Shown here one piece after another: positions 44,041 to 52,481 of a stretch of 64,000 bases of DNA (position 1 is its first letter; each line of letters starts with the position of its first letter). A model generated the notes under the pieces. It was not told the DNA's origin. It saw only the letters and a list, made by a program, of their open reading frames with translations, and did not search any database. The DNA comes from Rikenellaceae bacterium. Lineage in GTDB: Bacteria; Bacteroidota; Bacteroidia; Bacteroidales; Rikenellaceae. The position numbers were made by a program, and so were the translations under genes. Location of the stretch: assembly GCA_015059945.1 (NCBI GenBank), contig SUZJ01000003.1, positions 62,001-126,000 on the forward strand, written 5' to 3'.

Positions 44041-44068
44041 AAAAATACCAACAGAGAATAATACAATT

Positions 44069-45553
44069 ATGACCGATTACAAGAGCGAGCGCGAACTGCT
44101 CTCGAAGCTATACAACACCTCACAACCCATTATCGACCTGCCCGACAGCACAGTAGAGATACGCAACTACGAGTACACCTCGACCTTCCCCGTCGAGTAC
44201 CAAGATGGGGGCGTTATGCGTGGCAACCTCTACTACTTCGAGCTCTCGCAAGGGGGCAAAGACGAGAACTACCACTTTGTCTACCCCATAATCACCCCCA
44301 AGGGGGCCGACACATTCGACCGAGCAATCATCTTCTTCCACGGCCTCAACGAGCGCAGTTGGGACAAATACCTGCCCTGGGCCAAGTTTCTGGCCGAGAA
44401 GAGTGGTCGCCCTGTGGTGATGTTCCCCATAGCCTACCACATCAACCGCTCGCCCAAGAGCTGGAGCAACCCACGCAATATGCGCGAGGTGGTGAGCGAC
44501 CGCAGCACAGCAGTCGAGGGTGGCGCCACATCGACCTTTGCCAATGCAGCCCTGAGCACACGACTCGAAAAAAATCCCGAGCAGTTTTTGGTCTCGGGCA
44601 TACAGAGCTACTACGACGTGCTCGACATCGTTGGCAGCATCAAGGCGGGCCGTCACCCACTGTTCAGCAAGGGGGCTCACGTCGATATATTCGCCTACTC
44701 GATTGGCTGTTTTCTGGCCGAAATACTGCTGCTCAACAACTCCGAAGATATCTTCCGCGACTCGCGACTGGCAATGTTCTGCGGTGGTGGCACCTTCGAC
44801 TCGATGTACGGCATATCGAAGTACATTATGGATGAGAAGGCCTACGAGAGTGTGATGAGTCTGAATAGTGGCAAGAAGCTACGCCAGATGGGGCGTAACT
44901 TTGTAGGCGCACCCAAGTCGATGCGTTTTCGCCAAAATTGGGATGCCATTGGGTTGATGATGAACGAGGGTGAGCGTCGCTCGGAGCGCGAGCGCCTATT
45001 TGCCCACAATGCCCACAACATCTACGCCATTGCACTCGAGGGCGACAAGGTGATGCCGTTCAAAAAGATTATCCGCACACTGAAAGGTCGCCGAGGCGAC
45101 ATTCCCACCCGAGTAGAGGTCATCGACTTCCCCTTTGAGTACTCGCACGAGATACCCTTCCCCACTTCGGAGGAGAAGCAGATGCCGTTGGTCAATAGGG
45201 CATTCAACTTGGTTTTCAACAACATCGTAAACTTCTACCTGATGGGCGACAGCGTCAGGGAGAAGGCCGAGCGTTTCCGACTCGAAAAGGCCGCTCGAGC
45301 CGAGGACGCCGCCCGTCTGCAACGCGAAAAGCACGAGCGCATCAAAGCCGAAAAACTCGCCAAAGAGGCCGCCAAGGCCGAACAAAAGGCTGCCGACAAG
45401 CAGTCGAAGGCCGAGCGCAAGGCGGCCGAAAAGCAGGCCCGTGCCGAGAAGAAAGCAGCCGAAAAGCAGGCCCGAGCCGAGCGTAAGGCACAAGCCAAAG
45501 CTGCCAAAGAGGCCGCCCGAGCCGAGAAAAAGCGGGCCAAAGAGAAAAAATAG
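44069..45553 (+). CDS. Alpha/beta-hydrolase-like protein with a long Ala/Lys/Glu-rich tail
   Basis: This 494-residue protein has no signal peptide. Residues about 60-390 have an alpha/beta-hydrolase pattern: strand RAIIFFHGLNERSW (HG oxyanion motif, about 87-100), then a nucleophile elbow in FAYSIGCFLAEILL (S-I-G at about 213-217), and a late ALEGDKVMPFKKI that could carry the acid. Alanine replaces the first Gly of G-x-S-x-G, so activity is uncertain. From about residue 390 the protein is a helical Lys/Ala/Glu tail of about 100 residues, probably a coiled coil or nucleic-acid contact. I believe it belongs to the Bacteroidetes family DUF6051, from memory and not verified. It is isolated between terminators. 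Confidence 0.7.
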   Translation: MTDYKSERELLSKLYNTSQPIIDLPDSTVEIRNYEYTSTFPVEYQDGGVMRGNLYYFELSQGGKDENYHFVYPIITPKGADTFDRAIIFFHGLNERSWDKYLPWAKFLAEKSGRPVVMFPIAYHINRSPKSWSNPRNMREVVSDRSTAVEGGATSTFANAALSTRLEKNPEQFLVSGIQSYYDVLDIVGSIKAGRHPLFSKGAHVDIFAYSIGCFLAEILLLNNSEDIFRDSRLAMFCGGGTFDSMYGISKYIMDEKAYESVMSLNSGKKLRQMGRNFVGAPKSMRFRQNWDAIGLMMNEGERRSERERLFAHNAHNIYAIALEGDKVMPFKKIIRTLKGRRGDIPTRVEVIDFPFEYSHEIPFPTSEEKQMPLVNRAFNLVFNNIVNFYLMGDSVREKAERFRLEKAARAEDAARLQREKHERIKAEKLAKEAAKAEQKAADKQSKAERKAAEKQARAEKKAAEKQARAERKAQAKAAKEAARAEKKRAKEKK

Positions 45554-45569
45554 CACTACGCAAATAAAC

Positions 45570-45607
45570 CAGAGATGCCAAGATGTGGAAACATCTTGGC
45601 ATCTCTG
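45570..45607. terminator. Intrinsic terminator with a 17-bp perfect stem
   Basis: CAGAGATGCCAAGATGT pairs perfectly with its complement around a GGAA tetraloop and is followed by TTTT. It stands between convergent genes. Confidence 0.9.
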
Positions 45608-45634
45608 TTTTGCACCCTACTGGTCGTTGTTACA

Positions 45635-46396
45635 CTACTCGTCGATATTGTCCGACACCAACACGCGACCGCAGTACTCGCAGATGATAATCTTCCTGCC
45701 CTGGCGAATCTCGCTCTGGCGCTGGGGAGGAATACGATTGAAGCAACCTCCGCAAGCATCACGTTTGATGGGCACAACAGCCATACCATTGCGAACATTC
45801 GAGCGGATACGGCAGTAAGCCTGCAACAGGCGCTCGTCGATGACCTCGCGAGCCTTGTCGGCCTGAGCCTTCAAGTTCTCGATATCCTGAGCAGTCTCGG
45901 CGTCGATGCTATCCAACTCGGCACGCTTGGCAGCCAAGTCAATTGCGCGGTCGTTCTTAACAGCCTCAGCCTCCTCGATGTGCTGTTTCTTTACTTTCAG
46001 ATCGGCAGTGTGCTGTTTGATGTGTTTCTCGCAGAGCTGGATCTGGAGCTCGATATACTCAATCTCTTTACCAATCGAGTCAAACTCGCGATTGTTGCGA
46101 ACATTCTGCTGCTGCTCCTCATACTTGGCAATCTGTATTTTGCTCTGCTCAATCTCCTCTTTGTCCTTGCGGAGCAGGGCGTTGAGCTCGTCGATATCCC
46201 TCTGGATATTGTCGATACGGGTTTGCAGGCCTGCAACCTCATCTTCGAGGTCAGCTACCTCCATAGGCAGTTCGCCCTTAATCTTGTTGATTTCGTCGAT
46301 TTTGGAGTCGATTTTCTGCAACTCATAGAGTGCTTTGATACGCTCCTGCATAGTGTAGTCGACGGTCTCCACGTTCTTTTTGTTAGTTGTTGCCAT
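45635..46396 (-). CDS. Coiled-coil protein with C-terminal C4-type zinc ribbon
   Basis: This 253-residue cytoplasmic protein is mostly one long coiled coil (residues about 15-190, for example ELQKIDSKIDEINKIKGELP). It ends with a zinc ribbon of four cysteines, CGGC and CEYC, spaced 20 residues apart. It is the bacterial family of C4-type zinc ribbon proteins (zf-RING_7 type), whose biochemical role is not established. It lies directly downstream of the Nif3-like gene on the same strand, a pair that recurs in bacteria and suggests a shared function. Confidence 0.88.
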   Translation of the reverse strand: MATTNKKNVETVDYTMQERIKALYELQKIDSKIDEINKIKGELPMEVADLEDEVAGLQTRIDNIQRDIDELNALLRKDKEEIEQSKIQIAKYEEQQQNVRNNREFDSIGKEIEYIELQIQLCEKHIKQHTADLKVKKQHIEEAEAVKNDRAIDLAAKRAELDSIDAETAQDIENLKAQADKAREVIDERLLQAYCRIRSNVRNGMAVVPIKRDACGGCFNRIPPQRQSEIRQGRKIIICEYCGRVLVSDNIDE

Positions 46397-46460
46397 ACTC
46401 TACTATTTATATCTTCTTTGAATTATTATCCTGTATCGGTTATAAGTACCCTTACTCGCT

Positions 46461-47246
46461 CTACAACATATAGTTTACGGGGTTAATCGAGCTGGTACTC
46501 TTATGGAGTGCAAAAGTAGGTAATTTTTTTGATAATATCTCAAACAAAATGTCAATTGCGCAAATTTCGGTCTCAAAATGTCCCGCATCGACCAAAATCA
46601 TACGGTCGGCATCGACAAAATCGTGGTATTTGAAGTCGGCCGACAGGTAGAGGTCGGCTCCCGCAGCTTCGGCAGCCTCGATGAGCGAGCCACCACTACC
46701 GCTACAAATTGCTACCCTCTGCACCTCGTCGCACCTGATGGGGCTATGCCTGAGGGCCTCAACCCCAAGAGTGGTCTTAATCTTCGCCAGCATATCCACT
46801 GCCGACATTGGCTCGCCTACGACCTCGGCCACAACGCCTATGCCTACCCCCTCGGTACCCGAGGGCTCCAACAGCCCCACCTCACGTAGCGAGAGCATCT
46901 GAGCCAGTCGGTGGCTTATACCCTCAGCGGGTGCGCTATCGAGGTTGGTATGGGCTGCATAGAGGGCTATGCCGTGCTCGATAGCCTTAGCAATGGTGCG
47001 CTGCTGGCGATTGGCCCAAGCCAGTCGCTTTATGGGGCGGAAGATTATGGGGTGGTGGCTCACAATCATCTGCGCCCCCACCTCTATCGCCTCATCAACC
47101 ACCTCTTCGGTAACATCCAGAGCCACCAACACGCGCTCGACCTCGGCCTGTGGATTACCCACCGCCAAGCCTGCATTGTCGTAACTCTCCTGCCATCCCA
47201 GAGGCACCTCGGCTTCGAGTGCCGCAACAATTTCAGATACCTTCAT
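46461..47246 (-). CDS. Nif3-like dinuclear metal-binding protein (YbgI family)
   Basis: This 261-residue protein starts MKVSEIVAALEAEVPLGWQE and carries the metal-site motifs IVSHHPIIFRPIKRL and YAAHTNLDSAPAEGISHRLA, plus the C-terminal ADFKYHDFVDADRMILVDAGHFETE. In the family the His, Asp and Glu of these motifs bind two metals in a toroidal hexamer. It lacks the PII-like insert of the longer members. I start at ATG 47246 because the frame upstream overlaps the MerR gene and has no family similarity. The family was once called GTP cyclohydrolase 1 type 2; its real reaction is uncertain. Confidence 0.88.
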   Translation of the reverse strand: MKVSEIVAALEAEVPLGWQESYDNAGLAVGNPQAEVERVLVALDVTEEVVDEAIEVGAQMIVSHHPIIFRPIKRLAWANRQQRTIAKAIEHGIALYAAHTNLDSAPAEGISHRLAQMLSLREVGLLEPSGTEGVGIGVVAEVVGEPMSAVDMLAKIKTTLGVEALRHSPIRCDEVQRVAICSGSGGSLIEAAEAAGADLYLSADFKYHDFVDADRMILVDAGHFETEICAIDILFEILSKKLPTFALHKSTSSINPVNYML

Positions 47247-47301
47247 ATTTCTCTCTGCTATATATGTACCAACTCCAACTATTGGCCTCTTCCATCCCCG
47301 A

Positions 47302-48030
47302 TTAGAACAGCGTCTGCTCAATCACTTTATTCTTAGCCTCCTTTTTGGACTCCTTGGCCGACTGCTTAGCCACCGCCAGACGTATATCCTCGGGCGAAAA
47401 TAGGTTGCCACCTATCAGCGTACCCAACTTAGCAGCCTTGGCGGGTTTTTCGGCCTTTTCGGGCTTTTCGGCTGCGGGCTCCTCGGCCACCACAAACTGC
47501 TCGGTGTCATCAACCTCTGCGGGCACATCCTCGACCTCTGCGGGCACCTCAGCCTCCACCTCCGCCTCGGCCACTACAACCACCTCTTCCTCCATAATGG
47601 TAGGCTCTTCGGCCACAGGGCTATCCTCGGCAACCTTGTCAGCCACCACAACCTCTTCATCCTCTTCCTCAATCTCAATCACCTGAGTATCGCCACCAAG
47701 CTCCTCGCGCAGGGCTGCCAACATATTGCGTATGCTACGCAAGTGCTCGACAATCTCGGCATCGCGATTAACCCCATCACGATTTTGGCGGATGCGTTTT
47801 TTGGCACCCTCCAACGTCATACCCTGCTCTTTCACAAGGTAATAGATAAGGCGAATGTTATCCACATCGGCAGTGGTATAGATGCGGTGTCCCCTGCTAT
47901 TCTTGGCTATTTTGAGAATGGGGAACTCCTCTTCCCAGAAGCGGAGCAGCGAGGCATTCACACCAAACAGTTCGGCCACCTCGCCCATTGAGTAGTAAAT
48001 TTTACCCTTAGGATGAACAATTTCTTGCAT
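47302..48030 (-). CDS. MerR family transcriptional regulator with acidic linker
   Basis: The 242-residue protein has an N-terminal MerR winged helix (YYSMGEVAELFGVNASLLRFWEEEFP, given in parts, and HRIYTTADVDNIRLIYYLVKEQG) and a dimerisation helix (AEIVEHLRSIRNMLAALREELGG). Residues about 125-195 are a Glu/Val/Ala repeat (EVEAEVPAEVEDVPAEVDD), followed by a Lys-rich tail ending KNKVIEQTLF. No Cys cluster for metal sensing is visible. It diverges from the riboflavin kinase gene with only about 6 bp between the starts, so a common control region is likely. Confidence 0.9.
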   Translation of the reverse strand: MQEIVHPKGKIYYSMGEVAELFGVNASLLRFWEEEFPILKIAKNSRGHRIYTTADVDNIRLIYYLVKEQGMTLEGAKKRIRQNRDGVNRDAEIVEHLRSIRNMLAALREELGGDTQVIEIEEEDEEVVVADKVAEDSPVAEEPTIMEEEVVVVAEAEVEAEVPAEVEDVPAEVDDTEQFVVAEEPAAEKPEKAEKPAKAAKLGTLIGGNLFSPEDIRLAVAKQSAKESKKEAKNKVIEQTLF

Positions 48031-48035
48031 AAAAA

Positions 48036-48479
48036 GTGTATATTTGGCGCAAGATACAAAAAAACTACCAAAAGGTCAATAGCAAGGTTTTGAAAAGTAA
48101 CCGTCTAAATATAAAAATAATAGGCCGAGTAATCTATGGCAATGGTTTAGGTCATCGGATAGGTTTCCCGACGGCCAACCTGTCGGCTGAAGGGTGCGAC
48201 CTCGGAGCGGTTGCCAACGGGGTTTATGCGGGCTTTGCCGTAGTGGGTGGAGTGCGCCACCGCGCTATCGTCAATATAGGTTTCAGCCCCTCGGTCATAG
48301 AGGGCGGAGCGCGTCGTATCGAGGCCCACATACTCGATTTCGATGCCGACCTATACGGGCAGACCATCGAGGTTGAGTTGGCTCGGTTTATCCGCCCCGA
48401 GCAGAAATTCCCCTCGCGCGAGGCCCTCACCGCCCAGATTGGTCGCGATGTAGCCACCGCCCGAGCAATACTCCAATAG
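48036..48479 (+). CDS. Stand-alone riboflavin kinase domain protein
   Basis: The protein has the riboflavin kinase motif GRVIYGNGLGHRIGFPTANL (GxGxG, PTAN for Mg/ATP), then NGVYAGF, NIGFSPSVIE, AHILDFDADLYGQ and the closing RPEQKFPSREALTAQIGRD. Normal bacterial RibF (about 310 residues) has an N-terminal FAD synthetase half that is absent here, so it would make FMN only. ATG 48036 is the only ATG in frame, but it overlaps a TATATTTG promoter-like box (48039-48046). TTG at 48090 leaves about 10 residues before the domain and is a likely alternative. It diverges from merR and ends at a terminator. Confidence 0.8.
   Translation: MYIWRKIQKNYQKVNSKVLKSNRLNIKIIGRVIYGNGLGHRIGFPTANLSAEGCDLGAVANGVYAGFAVVGGVRHRAIVNIGFSPSVIEGGARRIEAHILDFDADLYGQTIEVELARFIRPEQKFPSREALTAQIGRDVATARAILQ
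48039..48046 (+). promoter_or_regulatory. Possible -7 box (TATATTTG) overlapping the first codons of the riboflavin kinase ORF
   Basis: TATATTTG followed by GCGC lies 2 nt inside the longest ORF. If it is used, translation must start downstream (TTG 48090). No -33 TTTG was seen 19 nt upstream. Confidence 0.4.
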
Positions 48480-48516
48480 CTATCATACCTATTATATTAT
48501 AGCCCCATTACACACC

Positions 48517-48555
48517 AAAAATGGCGACTTCCACACATTGGAAGTCGCCATTTTT
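48517..48555 (+). terminator. Intrinsic terminator after the riboflavin kinase gene
   Basis: A stem of 16 bp (AAAAATGGCGACTTCC / GGAAGTCGCCATTTTT) with a 7-nt loop and flanking T-run. It can serve both strands. Confidence 0.9.
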
Positions 48556-48627
48556 ATTATGCACTCGGGGTGTTGGGGCCGCGCCTTATCGCCTCGCACC
48601 CCCTCACGACTGGCCCTCTCTCGGCCC

Positions 48628-48930
48628 TTAAGCTTGGCCCATATTGAAGCCACCTTGGGGACCACGAGCCTTGTTGAGCTTAATCTCGCCAACATTGCGC
48701 TCGTAGCGGGCTACATTCTCTTGCAACGAGAGCATCAGCGCCTTAGCGTGCTCGGGAGTCAAGATAATGCGGCTCTTGACCTTTGCCTTCTGAACTCCGG
48801 GCAGCACAGCCGCAAAGTCCAACACAAACTCGCTGGGCGAGTGGCTGATGATTGCCAAATTGGAGTACTTGCCCTGGGCCACCTCGGCATCCAGTTCAAC
48901 CTCCATACGCTGCTGATTTTCGTTTGCCAT
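48628..48930 (-). CDS. DUF3467 family protein
   Basis: A 100-residue cytoplasmic protein with the DUF3467 pattern: YSNLAIISHSPSEFVLDFA, then AKVKSRIILTPEHAKALMLS and the ending Gly/Gln-rich RGPQGGFNMGQ. The family is conserved in Bacteroidetes and other bacteria, without an established role. It lies 32 bp downstream of ppiD and is probably the last gene of the outer-membrane cluster transcript. Confidence 0.85.
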   Translation of the reverse strand: MANENQQRMEVELDAEVAQGKYSNLAIISHSPSEFVLDFAAVLPGVQKAKVKSRIILTPEHAKALMLSLQENVARYERNVGEIKLNKARGPQGGFNMGQA

Positions 48931-48962
48931 AGTCGTTGTGAGTGTGTAAGTAAAGTCGTTGT

Positions 48963-51029
48963 TTAGAAGAATTTGGTACGGTTGTCCTCTACGTTTGCGG
49001 TGCTCTCGAGAGCCTCGTTCAAACGGCTATCCAGACGGTAGAGACCGTGCGAGTCGAGACGAACTTTCTCGTTCTCGGCGGTTACGTTCTCGGCAGCGGT
49101 GCGGCCCTCGACGAATACGTAGCAAACGCTGTAGTCGTCAACGAAGGGACCTACGAGGGTATTCTCGGGCACAGCCGAGATATTACCGATCAGCTCCAGA
49201 GCGGGGCCCATACCTGCGATGTTGTTGGCGTTACCCAGCAACTCCTCAGCATCGATAACGGTGGTATTGAGCTTCTCGGCAACCTCCTCGATGGTAGTAG
49301 CACCCTCAACCAAAGTTGCTACGTGAGCAGCTTTGCCCTCGCGACGCAAAGAGTTAATAATCGAGGCTGCAACCTCCTCGATGGGTTTGTAACCCTCTTT
49401 GCGCACTTTTGTAACGGTAGCTACAACATAGTCGCCATCGATATCCATAATGTTCGACAAAGCGCCCTCTTTGTTGTTGAACGACCAGCGAATAAGCTCG
49501 CGAGCATCTTTGAAGGTATAGATCTGACGGTCCTTGTTGTTGATGGTAATCGAGCGTTTCGACAGACCAAGTTTGGCAGCTGCATCTGCAAAGTTCGACT
49601 CGTTTACAGCCGAGATAAACTCGTTAGCCTCGTTCGATGCGAGCTGCAGAGTCTCGTCGCTGGGATTAACGCGGATGTTAATCTTGGCAATCTGAGCCCT
49701 CTTTGACATTTTACCTTTCCAGGTTGCCTGAGCTACGTGGATACCGAACTGGCTCTCGATAACAACAATTTTGCCGGTCGAAGCCTCAATCAGAGCGTTG
49801 CTGAACTCGGGAATCATCTGCTCGGGAGTGAAGCTGCCCAGTTTACCACCATTGGCAGCGCTACCATCGAGCGAGTATTTCTCGGCCAGAGCTGCAAACT
49901 GCTTGCTATTTTTGCGCAGAGCGGTAGCGATGCTGTCGGCCAAATCTTTCTGGTCATACGAGAGCAGGATGTGGCGAGCCTCCATCGAGTCGGGCATCAT
50001 ACGGTAGTCAGCCACGCGAGCGATGGTGTAGGTATTGCTGGGCTCGTGCAGTACGGGGCCATAGAAGCCGTTATTCTCGTTCTCGAAGGCGATGCCTTTG
50101 AAACGAACATCAATCATCCTATTTTTCGAGTAGTAGCTGTAGTCGGGGCGGTCATACGAGTTGGCAGTAGCAAACTGCATAGGATCGGCAGCAGCCTTGA
50201 ACTCCTCGGCCAGAGCCTCTACCTCTGCTTTTGCAGCAGCGTAGTCGGCCTCCGAAGGCTCTACGTTGAATACTACATAGTCAACCTCGCGGCTATTTTT
50301 CTGGCGATAGAGCTCTTTGTGCTCGTTGTAGTACTTCTTGATCTGCGAGTCGCTAATCTTACCAGCCAGCGAGTCGGCGATGGTGTAGTACTGTTTCGAC
50401 ACAATCTTCACATTCGAGGCGTTATTGGCCATCTCTACGCTCCTGTTCACCTCCAGATTGTTGGCGTTCATACCCTCGGCAACAAGGCTGGTGAAGTTCG
50501 AGAGCAGACGCTGCTCCGAAGCGCGTTTTTTGATGTAGTTCCAGATTGCAAATGCGTTGGGGTCGCTCTCTACCTGAGTCAGGAAACCTGCCATAGCCTC
50601 GGCGCTGAACTGGCCGGTCTGGGGATCCGAGAAGAAGCTTGCAATCAGGGGCGAAGTGTAAGCACCCTGAATCATATCAACCACCTCGGCGTTGGTAACG
50701 GTCAGGCCCAGCTTCTCGAACGAAGGTGCGTAGGCGTGAGTCATAACCAGGTCGCTCCAAGCCTCGTCGTAGATCATATCGTACTGATCGGCGTTGAATG
50801 CGCTGGTACCCCACAACATAGTGTAGATGTTTTTGATATTCTCGGTCTGGTTGAGATAAACCTGGTAGTCGATAACCTCGCCATTGATTTTGCCCACGCG
50901 GTTCTGGCGCGAAGCGAAGATGCTACCACTGCTGAAAAGGTCGCCCAATACGAAGGCGAGCATAGCGACTGCGAGGACAATAGTCAACACCCAGCCGCCC
51001 CTGGTTCTTAAATCATTTAATGATGCCAT
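48963..51029 (-). CDS. ppiD: Periplasmic peptidyl-prolyl isomerase, membrane-anchored (PpiD/SurA-like)
   Basis: This is a 688-residue chaperone of outer-membrane protein folding. One membrane helix anchors it (residues about 12-33, GGWVLTIVLAVAMLAFVLGD). A SurA_N-like region covers 40-230 and a parvulin (rotamase) domain lies at about 345-450 with MEARHILLSYDQKDLADSIA, KYSLDGSAANGGKLGSF and ESQFGIHVAQAT. The C-terminus is a second helical or rotamase-like domain. It is the last large gene of the cluster with LptC and the beta-barrel protein. A TATATTTG at 51121 may give it an additional promoter. Confidence 0.9.
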   Translation of the reverse strand: MASLNDLRTRGGWVLTIVLAVAMLAFVLGDLFSSGSIFASRQNRVGKINGEVIDYQVYLNQTENIKNIYTMLWGTSAFNADQYDMIYDEAWSDLVMTHAYAPSFEKLGLTVTNAEVVDMIQGAYTSPLIASFFSDPQTGQFSAEAMAGFLTQVESDPNAFAIWNYIKKRASEQRLLSNFTSLVAEGMNANNLEVNRSVEMANNASNVKIVSKQYYTIADSLAGKISDSQIKKYYNEHKELYRQKNSREVDYVVFNVEPSEADYAAAKAEVEALAEEFKAAADPMQFATANSYDRPDYSYYSKNRMIDVRFKGIAFENENNGFYGPVLHEPSNTYTIARVADYRMMPDSMEARHILLSYDQKDLADSIATALRKNSKQFAALAEKYSLDGSAANGGKLGSFTPEQMIPEFSNALIEASTGKIVVIESQFGIHVAQATWKGKMSKRAQIAKINIRVNPSDETLQLASNEANEFISAVNESNFADAAAKLGLSKRSITINNKDRQIYTFKDARELIRWSFNNKEGALSNIMDIDGDYVVATVTKVRKEGYKPIEEVAASIINSLRREGKAAHVATLVEGATTIEEVAEKLNTTVIDAEELLGNANNIAGMGPALELIGNISAVPENTLVGPFVDDYSVCYVFVEGRTAAENVTAENEKVRLDSHGLYRLDSRLNEALESTANVEDNRTKFF

Positions 51030-51120
51030 TTTGATTTGAGTTGTTTGTAATTTTTATTTTGTTTTGTTTTTGTTGCGTCTCAGTTTTGGTGTGCCAAAGG
51101 CACTTTGCGCAAATTGGCCT

Positions 51121-51128
51121 CAAATATA
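51121..51128 (-). promoter_or_regulatory. Possible internal promoter (-7 TATATTTG) for ppiD
   Basis: On the minus strand TATATTTG lies about 92 nt before the ppiD ATG in a 122-bp gap. No well-spaced TTTG was seen. Confidence 0.4.
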
Positions 51129-51151
51129 GTGATTTTATCCGAAAAACCTCA

Positions 51152-52414
51152 TCACAAAAGCCTAACTTTTGCCAATTCTACCCTCGAAGAGGTAGATTTT
51201 AGGATTTTTATCTCTTTTCCACCATCTTCGACCACCGTTCCTACCGTAGGAATACCGCCATACTTGGCAATTATGTAGCCGGCCAGGGTGTCATACTCGT
51301 CGCTCTCTTCGAGCCCCAGTCCATAGCGCTCGTTGAGGTAGGCAACCTCCAATCGGCACGACAGCACCCACTGGTTATCTTTGAGCACTTTCTCGACCAA
51401 TTCGGGCTCGTCGTGCTCGTCCTCAATCTCGCCCACAATCTCCTCCAACACGTCCTCCAACGACAAGATGCCCGCAGTGCCACCAAACTCGTCGATAACC
51501 ACCGCCACCGACTGGCGCGAGCGTATCATCTCACCCATCAGTTTCTCGGTCTCCATCGTTTCGGGCACATACCTCACAGGCATCAACATCTCCCTAATAC
51601 TCTGGGGCTTGCGGAACAAACTTTTGGTCGTAACATAGCCGATAATATTGTCGATACTACCCTCCCACACAAACAGGCGCGAGTAATTAGTATCCACAAA
51701 TCTGCTTGTCAATTCCTCGACAGAGGTATCAACCTCTACCGCCTCAACATCCACTCTGGGGACCATACAATCCCTCACCCTCAGGTCCGAGAAGTCGAGT
51801 GCGTTTTGGAAGATTTTTATATCATTTGCGGGGCTCTTTTCGGCAGCCTCGGCACTCTCGTCGATGAGGCTTTCGAGGTCTATTTTGCCAAAACTTTTGA
51901 TATTGTGCTCCTCCTTAACTTTCAGCCCAAACAACCTCAGCAGTGCAAATGCCAACATAGTGGTCAGTTTCGACAGCGGGAAGAGTATCAAGTACACCAG
52001 ATATACCGGCACCACAAAGGCCCTAAAAATCGAGTTGGGCCTCAGGCGGAACAGGCTCTTGGGGCCAAACTCGCCCAAGAAAATAATCACAATCGTAGAG
52101 ATAAGTGTCTCTATCACAACCGAGTCGGGCGACATAGTTATACCCATCTTGGCGGCCAGCAAGTGTATCAACTCGGTCATAAAGGTCGAGTAGACAACCA
52201 ACACTATATTGTTGCCCACCAGCATAGTGGTAATATACTCACCTGGCTTTGATGCAAACTTGTCGATGATGCGTCCCACCATACCTCCGCGCTTGCGGTC
52301 AATCTCCATACGCAAGCGGTTGGCGCTCGTAAATGCTATCTCCATACCCGAAAACCAGGCCGACAGCAACAACGACACCAACGTGATGGTCACAACGCTC
52401 AAAAGACTCTCCAT
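51152..52414 (-). CDS. DUF21/CBS/CorC_HlyC family membrane protein (GldE-like)
   Basis: This 420-residue membrane protein has a DUF21 (CNNM) domain of four hydrophobic segments (LLLSAWFSGMEIAFTSANRL, TTMLVGNNIVLVVYSTF and two more), two CBS motifs (RDCMVPRVDVEAVEVD; VVIDEFGGTAGILSLEDVLE) and a C-terminal CorC_HlyC domain (SCRLEVAYLNERYGLG, ending VELAKVRLL). Members act as Mg2+/Co2+ transporters or, in Bacteroidetes (GldE), take part in envelope functions. It follows lptC and precedes ppiD on one strand, with small gaps, suggesting one envelope operon. Confidence 0.9.
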   Translation of the reverse strand: MESLLSVVTITLVSLLLSAWFSGMEIAFTSANRLRMEIDRKRGGMVGRIIDKFASKPGEYITTMLVGNNIVLVVYSTFMTELIHLLAAKMGITMSPDSVVIETLISTIVIIFLGEFGPKSLFRLRPNSIFRAFVVPVYLVYLILFPLSKLTTMLAFALLRLFGLKVKEEHNIKSFGKIDLESLIDESAEAAEKSPANDIKIFQNALDFSDLRVRDCMVPRVDVEAVEVDTSVEELTSRFVDTNYSRLFVWEGSIDNIIGYVTTKSLFRKPQSIREMLMPVRYVPETMETEKLMGEMIRSRQSVAVVIDEFGGTAGILSLEDVLEEIVGEIEDEHDEPELVEKVLKDNQWVLSCRLEVAYLNERYGLGLEESDEYDTLAGYIIAKYGGIPTVGTVVEDGGKEIKILKSTSSRVELAKVRLL

Positions 52415-52481
52415 CTCTACTACGATTACCTATTTTTACATAAAGAAAAGCAACTCCGTTGTCAAAAGCGGAGTTTCACTA

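Noticed and set aside
47247-47321. N-terminal extension of the Nif3-like protein
   Set aside because: It overlaps the end of merR and lies before the typical MKVSEIV start.
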